64,000 nt of DNA. Origin: Bimastos eiseni (Eukaryota; Annelida; Clitellata; Crassiclitellata; Lumbricidae). The notes beneath the pieces were generated by a model. That model worked only from the letters and a program-made list of their open reading frames with translations, was not told the DNA's origin and searched no databases. Position 1 is the stretch's first letter, and each line of letters starts with the position of its first letter. Location of the stretch: contig OY365807.1 in NCBI GenBank assembly GCA_959347315.1, forward strand, positions 17,730,066-17,794,065. Reading direction: 5' to 3'. Shown here piece by piece: positions 58,137 through 64,000 of the stretch. The translations under genes and the position numbers were made by a program.

Positions 58137-58716
58137 CAGGCGGCACTTGTCCTAGGGGCGGCATTTTCTGGAAAAATAAATAAATAAATATTTTTGTATA
58201 ACTTGCACTCTTCAAGATTCTTGCTGCTCTTGTCTAAACCTAAAGTTGTTTGCTATTTCTCGACTTAAAACTAACATATACGATATACAGAAGGACCATC
58301 GAATGGCACCTACATGTAGAGTCAATAGATACGCTGCAAAATGGCAATGCCGCCTCTGTCTATCTTGCCATGACTTTCGCACCTATCAAATGAAATAAAT
58401 TTTGCAACAATAATGATGCGCAAAATGGCCCAGGCGGCATTTGTCCTAGAGGCGGCATTTTTGGCAAAAAATAAACAAAAAATTCTTGTTTTATAAATTG
58501 CACTCTTCAAGATTCCTGCTGCTCTTGTCTAAACCAGGCAACATATATGCTTTCTTGCTTCTTCTCGACTTAACACTAGCATATACGATATACAGAAGGA
58601 CCATCGAATGGCACCTAGTGACAATAGATACACTGCAGAATGGCAATGCCGCTCTGTCTATCTTGCCATGACTTTCGCACTTATAAAATGAAATAAAATT
58701 TGCAATTATGATAATG
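58137..58716. repeat. Tandem duplication of about 293 bp inside the hAT element
   Basis: Copy A (58137-58421) and copy B (58430-58716) share CCAGGCGGCA-TTGTCCTAG, TGCACTCTTCAAGATTC, ACGATATACAGAAGGACCAT and TCTTGCCATGACTTTCGCAC. Differences are scattered substitutions and small indels, so the duplication is not recent. Confidence 0.9.
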
Positions 58717-59282
58717 CGCTAATTCTTAGATTGATTAAAAATCATTCTTTCCTAAGTAAAAGGTTAGATATATTAAGGACAATCTCTGCTTAAATATAAA
58801 TTTTATTTATGAAAAAACTTGCAAAATGCATCATGTATTGATGCAAATAAAGTTTTATGAAACAGAAATTTGAGTAATGAAAGACGTTTTTGCCTACTTT
58901 GTGTGATGAAAAAATTAATGCAAAGTTGGATTCACAATTGAAATCTAACTTAAATAGAAGTTGGATTTATCAAAAAATCTTTCTTAATTAGAATCTGAGT
59001 TGACGAAAGAGTTATTGCCTAAACAGAATTTGGATTTTCAAAACTAAAACTAATTAAAACCTACTTAAGACCCACAATTAGAGAATCACTACATTCCAAT
59101 TTAGCAATTATTTCAGTTGAACGTTCTTTGACAAGCACAATTAACTTTGACAAGGTTATTTGTCATTTTGCTGCAGGGAAAGCAAGAAAAGTAAATTTTT
59201 TAAATTGTAACAGTTGACAGGTATAATTAAAGTATGAGACCGTATCCGTAATTCGTATGATAAGGTCATTCATTCATTACAA

Positions 59283-59328
59283 AAATTTATATAGCGCCCC
59301 ACCAACGTTGCTACTTATGAGCGCTCCA
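59283..59328 (+). repeat. Dispersed hairpin repeat copy
   Basis: AAATTTATATAGCGCCCCAC, then GCTACTTATGAGCGCTCC, within the larger hAT element. The right arm is degraded. Confidence 0.6.
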
Positions 59329-59938
59329 ATTAGTCAAAGTTATCAGTTACTAATCTATTCTAAGTACCATACTTACTATGGTCTCGCTATGATAAAATTA
59401 TTGTTTAGGTCTAGGACTTTCTTTTCAATACGTATAGAGAAAGAATAGGCCCCATGATTTGTATTGTTTTATTTTAATTTTATGGGGACTTTTTATGATT
59501 TTCGATCTAGCCTGCAAGACGTTTAGTAACTTTATTGTGAGGCTTGTTTTATATGTTTGTTTTATAACTGGTTAATTTCCTAATTAATACAATCTTATTC
59601 TATTTTCATATCTTTATATCTGATGATAATGCATTTTAATTAGTCACAGGAAATACAGCTTTAATGTCGACAGTGCATGCTGATGCTGTTACTAACTGTA
59701 GGCCCTTCAATTATTTGAATACTGAATAGAATAATCATAATGTATATAATAGCTTAATGAAAGCACTCAAAACAGGAGCCCTATGCCTATTGCCTTGTGC
59801 ATATCTCGGGGTAGGCCTCTATATATACAGGAACGAAATGATGGAACATAGGTAGAACATAGGCATTTTGTAAATTCGCCCGGGCGGCGCTTTGCCTCGC
59901 TACGCGACTGGTCTAGTGCAAACACGTTTAATGATCAC

Positions 59939-60049
59939 AGGGGAGAAAATCCGGGGAATTGTCCTACGGGGGAAAATGTCCGGGGGGAGATGTCGGGGGA
60001 GATGTCGGGGGAGATGTCCAGGGGAGATGTCGGGGGAGATGTCCGGAAC
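59939..60049. repeat. G-rich iteron array (GGGGGAGATGTCC type), second copy
   Basis: Starts CAGGGGAGAAAATCCGGGGA, then AATTGTCCTACGGGGGAAAA, then five to six variants of GGGGGAGATGTC, ending GTCCGGAAC. It matches 16042-16132 in unit order and lies 28 bp beyond the end of the hAT element. Confidence 0.78.
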
Positions 60050-61822
60050 ACCATAAATAGGTATACTACTAACAAAGGCTAGACTAGGATTGCGATCTAT
60101 GCCTACAAATAATTATGACGCCATTCGAAATCTTTATATATCATCGATTATGTTCAATGATTCCTGCATACATACATACATACATACTCATTTGCAATAC
60201 ATTCATATTCACAATATATTCATATTTACAATAACACAATATTTACAAGAATATAACATATAACATACTTGCGATACATTCAAATTTGCAATACAAATAT
60301 AATATTTACAGTAGATGCATTTTACAATACAAACATATTTACAATACATAGGATACATACGTATGCATAATGCATGCATATTTACAATACATGCGTCTTT
60401 GCAATGCAAACATATTTACGATGCCCACGTACTATACAGAAGAGCCCATGACAGTACAATGTTTGGAGTTTAATGGCAATACATCGATAGTGTGACAGAG
60501 CATCCCCTCGCTTGCTAATATCCAACGATAAAATGGGAACTGATAACCAGAAGGCTTTCAGAGTCCCTGGCGCAGGCAGCCCTCAGCGACCCGTGCCCGA
60601 CGTATACAGTCCGAGATTTGAAATTCTGGGGAGCTTTCATCGCCGATGTTTGGTAAGTCGAAGCGGACGATTTTCACGAGCAAGGCTAATTTATTATTGA
60701 TGCTTGACAGCAGGTGATAAAGCTATCAAAAGCATCTGAACACATCGGGAGTGGATGCCAGCATCATTCAATGCTGTTTTTCGCTTTTTCCCTTCGCAGC
60801 TGCCATATCCAGTTCACAATTTGTCTCTTCCCTAACTGATTCTTCCTTCTCTCTTTAGACTGATGATTGAAATTAAAAATGGCTTCAATTAAATAAAATT
60901 TAAAAAAAACATCTTATTCTCAAGCGTTCCGTCAAGACAGAATGATAGTCCAGAGATGGGTTTAATACCCTGATTGATTTTCGTTGCATGCTTTCCATCA
61001 CTAGCTGCCTTTAACTATTTCTTTCTCAATGCATTACCTCGAAGATCTTCATTTTCCTAAGTTGTTTCTTACAAATCCTTCACACGCGTCTCTAGCCTAC
61101 TTGCAAACATCTGTCTTATTCTTATACTAAAGTAAGATCGCAATTATTTGGAAAAGACTGATCAAAGGTGTTTTAAACCAAGCCGAAAGCAGAAGAACAA
61201 GATAGAATAACACGATAGTCTTCAACTGCTTACGCAATATAGGGAGTATAATATGTATCCAATCCTGACTCTTCGACAGTTCATCTGCCTCGCTGTTACT
61301 AAAGCTGTCGCCATGTCTATCTTTGTTACCCCTCTGTTTCCATTTATTTCGTGACCCTAGTTGACAGACATAGTCTGTGTAAACAATCTGTACCGTTATC
61401 TGTCTATATCTTCTCGTCTCATCTCCCAATACCTTTGACATCTCCTTCCCTACTCTGTCCACACCCAACTATACCATTCTCGCTGTCTGTTCATCCTTCT
61501 AGGCCATGTCTCTCCATCTCTGCCCCATGGCAGTGACATTTCAGCTCTAAGAATAATTTCCAATTTAACTTATAATTCTGATCGAAGAGGAACATTTCAG
61601 GTCTAACTCTTAACGGAAATTCACAAATTTATTTATAATTTTCATTTCCGTTTACGAAATGTATATTACTGCTCTGCCCTGTCTCTCCCTCTATGTCTCT
61701 GCGGGCCACTTTCTTTTTTCGTTTTTCGTTTTTTTCTTCACTGCCTTTGCCTGTGCTTCTCTACCCCTGTATCTCCTTCTCTACCGCCTGTCACCATCGC
61801 CATCTCCCTCTCTTTTTTGATT

Positions 61823-61857
<35 letters not shown>

Positions 61858-61900
61858 GCGCCCCAACCCCTCCCTCTTTGTCTGTGCGTACCACTCTTGC
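60050..61900. other. No supported gene
   Basis: ATAC and TTTACAATACA-type repeats at 60160-60420, then mixed sequence becoming pyrimidine-rich after 61680. A frame of 62 residues at 60512 has normal codon variety and a possible donor after GATGTTTG at 60650 (GTAAGT), but is too short to call. Confidence 0.45.
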
Positions 61901-61928
61901 CATCTTTCTGTTCTTCTCTACCTCTGCC

Positions 61929-62572
61929 CCTCTGCCTCTGCCTTTCTGTCTCTCTACCTCTGCCTCTGCCTTTCTGTCTCTCTACCTCTGCCTCTGCCTT
62001 TCTGTCTCTCTACCTCTGCCTCTGCCTTTCTGTCTCTCTACCTCTGCCTCTGCCTTTCTGTCTCTCTACCTCTGCATCTCCCTTTCTGTCTCTCTACCTC
62101 TGCCTCTGCCTTTCTGTCTCTCTACCTCTGCCTCTGCCTTTCTGTCTCTCTACCTCTGCCTCTGCCTTTCTGTCTCTCTACCTCTGCCTCTGCCTTTCTG
62201 TCTCTCTACCTCTGCCTCTGCCTTTCTGTCTCTCTACCTCTGCCTCTGCCTTTCTGTCTCTCTACCTCTGCCTCTGCCTTTCTGTCTCTCTACCTCTGCC
62301 TCTGCCTTTCTGTCTCTCTACCTCTGCCTCTGCCTTTCTGTCTCTCTACCTCTGCCTCTGCCTTTCTGTCTCTCTACCTCTGCCTCTGCCTTTCTGTCTC
62401 TCTACCTCTGCCTCTGCCTTTCTGTCTCTCTACCTCTGCCTCTGCCTTTCTGTCTCTCTACCTCTGCCTCTGCCTTTCTGTCTCTCTACCTCTGCCTCTG
62501 CCTTTCTGTCTCTCTACCTCTGCCTCTGCCTTTCTGTCTCTCTACCTCTGCCTCTGCCTTTCTGTCTCTCTA
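61929..62572. repeat. 28-bp minisatellite, 23 units
   Basis: Twenty-three head-to-tail 28-bp units, each starting CCTCTGCCTCTGCC, with a partial unit to about 62590. Unit 6 and the terminal partial unit share the variant CCTCTGCATCTCCC; the rest are almost identical. Because 28 is not a multiple of three and the unit has no stop in any phase, all three + frames stay open and give 260-307 residue Leu/Ser/Pro frames that are not genes. Confidence 0.95.
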
Positions 62573-62594
62573 CCTCTGCATCTCCCTTTCCTCT

Positions 62595-63080
62595 TGCCTC
62601 TATCCATCCGCAATAATCTCCATCCGCATTTCCCTCTCTGCTGTTCTGTCGTTTCCTTAATTTCCTCGGACTATTCCCCGTCGCTTCCCGGCTGCGCCTG
62701 ACTGGTCATCAGGGGATGAAGACGAAAGGAAGGCCAGTCTGCCAGGGCGCATCGACGGACGCAGAAGACCATCCAGCCCCAGGCTTTTAGAATCACCCAA
62801 CCACTGCACATTGTAATCAAACGCGCACTTAAAAGCCGCTCCTTCGACTGTCATTTTTATTCTGTTTCAATCTTCGATAAGTTTTCTTCCCTCATTGCTC
62901 CTCTCGGATGGCTCAGTCCCATCTTCTCTGCCTCTGTACCCTTCTTCGCCTCTCACTCGATAGTTTTCCTAGTAGTCACCCTCTTCTAAGTTCTAACCTT
63001 TTCACCCTACTCTCCTTCATTCTCTTCATCTTTCTTTGACCTAACCGTCATTCTTGCTTCCTCCTCCTCATCACTCTTCT
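62595..63080. other. No supported gene; short GC-richer segment at 62690-62850
   Basis: The minus strand of 62657-62854 is open for 65 residues in non-repetitive sequence, but no domain or splice site could be fixed. Confidence 0.4.
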
Positions 63081-63082
63081 CC

Positions 63083-63084
63083 TA

Positions 63085-63126
<42 letters not shown>
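63083..63126. repeat. (TC)n microsatellite
   Basis: About 22 uninterrupted TC units, followed by pyrimidine-rich sequence and CAT/GTC triplets at 63430-63530. Confidence 0.93.
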
Positions 63127-63128
<2 letters not shown>

Positions 63129-63539
63129 GCCGATTTGCGTACATTTCACTCGCTATGTCTTTTTATCTTTCTCTGTCTCAGTTTCTGCGCCTGTCAGAAG
63201 CTGCCTCGTTTCTTCTTATCTATAGCTTCCTCGTCTTTATTCTTATTCGTTCCACTCTATTATAATCCTCCTTTCTAGCTCCGGATTACTTATCTTCCAT
63301 GCCCACTTTTTCTCGACATAGGCCTACGGCTCCTTGCCTGTCAACCTTCTTCTGCTTCTCTTATTTTGATATCTCGCATCAATCTTGTTCATCGTTGCAA
63401 TCACAACTACTTCCAACATTACCATTACCATTGTCGTCATCATCATCATCAGCGTCATCATCATCATCGCCATCATCGTCGTCGTTGTCATCATCATCTT
63501 CTTCTTATTTTTCCAACTCGTCGTCATCGTCTTATATCA

Positions 63540-64000
63540 TCAATGAATCATCATGACACATGTCACATTTAAATCAGAAGAATATTCTTTTTTCTACTCA
63601 ATTTGTTTTCCTGTTCTTCTACAACTTCATCCCTAGTCCACCTCCTCCTCCCTCACCTCATACCCCTTTTCCACCTTCTCTTCCTCTCGTCCTCCTCCTT
63701 CCCCAGCGGTTGATCCTTATAGTCCTCCCCAGTCCGTCGTCCATTGGGAGGTCTTCAACTGCACTGATAACGTCCTAAATGGACCGTTTCCGGATCTCCT
63801 CCGAAAGCCGCGATGCTTGTCGGGTGCGAAGACACGGCGCTGCACTTGACCACCCACCATAGTAGGAGGAGGCACGCTTGTGGCCTCATAGATAACGTGT
63901 GCTCCATCAAATAGGCGCCATATAAAATGAGGGTTGACAGTTTCCCGGGATGGACTGGACGTGCTCTGCAGTCGATAGATATTAATAGGTGTCATTTTGT
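63540..64000. other. Possible minus-strand exon region at the window edge; unproven
   Basis: 63717-63995 is non-repetitive, about half GC, and open on the minus strand for 92 residues with varied composition (for example VNPHFIWRLFDGAHVIYEAT). I do not recognise it, and the window ends before an acceptor could be judged. Confidence 0.3.

Larger units (their letters stand above)
58098..59910. mobile_element. Non-autonomous hAT element, 1813 bp, with 8-bp target duplication
   Basis: Left end CAGTGGCGTAGCGAGG and right end (read inwards) CAGTCGCGTAGCGAGG match at 15 of 16 positions. Flanking 8-mers are GTCTAGGG (58090-58097) and GTCTAGTG (59911-59918), a target duplication with one change. The interior is AT-rich, lacks a transposase, carries a tandem duplication of about 290 bp near the left end and a dispersed hairpin repeat at 59283. 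The short CAGTGGCGTAGC terminus is a familiar type of hAT end. Confidence 0.82.

Noticed and set aside
61693..62701. Three overlapping long forward frames (260-307 residues)
   Set aside because: They are the three phases of one stop-free 28-bp minisatellite. No domain, splice signal or codon bias supports coding.
2386..63325. Frequent TAGGCCTA-like words across the window (about a dozen)
   Set aside because: Only modestly above expectation by eye and not tied to any feature; kept as a possible lineage trait only.

Overview
This is a stretch of animal nuclear DNA, gene-poor and very rich in repeats. It holds protein exons bounded by GT-AG introns, a protocadherin, a tetraspanin, tRNA-derived SINEs, eroded non-LTR retrotransposons and hAT-type DNA transposons, which excludes a prokaryote. 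Microsatellites are abundant. A protocadherin with a CX5C first cadherin repeat, together with this repeat style, fits a marine invertebrate. I lean towards a lophotrochozoan (mollusc, annelid or brachiopod), but that is inference.

Only three protein genes are well supported. (1) At 1730-4350 (+) lie the last four exons of a tetraspanin: large extracellular loop, fourth membrane span and an acidic tail. Its first three membrane spans must lie left of the window. (2) At 14604-15146 (+) is a 180-residue protein with two PPxY motifs. Its reading frame stays open upstream through a possible membrane span, so it may instead be the tail of a spliced membrane protein. (3) At 24590-29290 (-) is a complete two-exon protocadherin of about 1097 residues: signal peptide, seven cadherin repeats, one membrane span and a cytoplasmic tail split by a 1.4 kb intron. 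A fourth, weak candidate is a small secreted precursor at 47438-47800 (+). The genes show no sign of working together. The two firm ones are separate cell-surface proteins.

The rest is repeats. From 1 to 7.4 kb there are GA tracts, SINEs, a TA-flanked inverted-repeat element and a probable solo LTR. From 8 to 18.8 kb there are purine tracts, ATGG-type minisatellites and a G-rich heptamer array. A dead LINE reverse transcriptase lies at 19.7-20.7 kb (-). A 22-bp minisatellite lies at 23.1 kb. From 30 to 50 kb there are pyrimidine and purine tracts and a perfect 13-copy 22-bp array at 42.7 kb. From 50.6 to 60 kb there is a transposon graveyard: LINE endonuclease scraps, an element studded with palindromes of about 28 bp, a long palindromic element cut open by a hAT element with an 8-bp target duplication, and a second larger hAT element with its own duplication. 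From 61.9 to 62.6 kb there is a 28-bp minisatellite.

The most unusual structures are the palindrome-bearing element at 54939-56065, the nested pair at 56611-57771, and families whose ends carry short G-rich iterons. I found no complete prokaryote-like defence or CRISPR system and no confident non-coding RNA gene. Repeat boundaries were read by eye.
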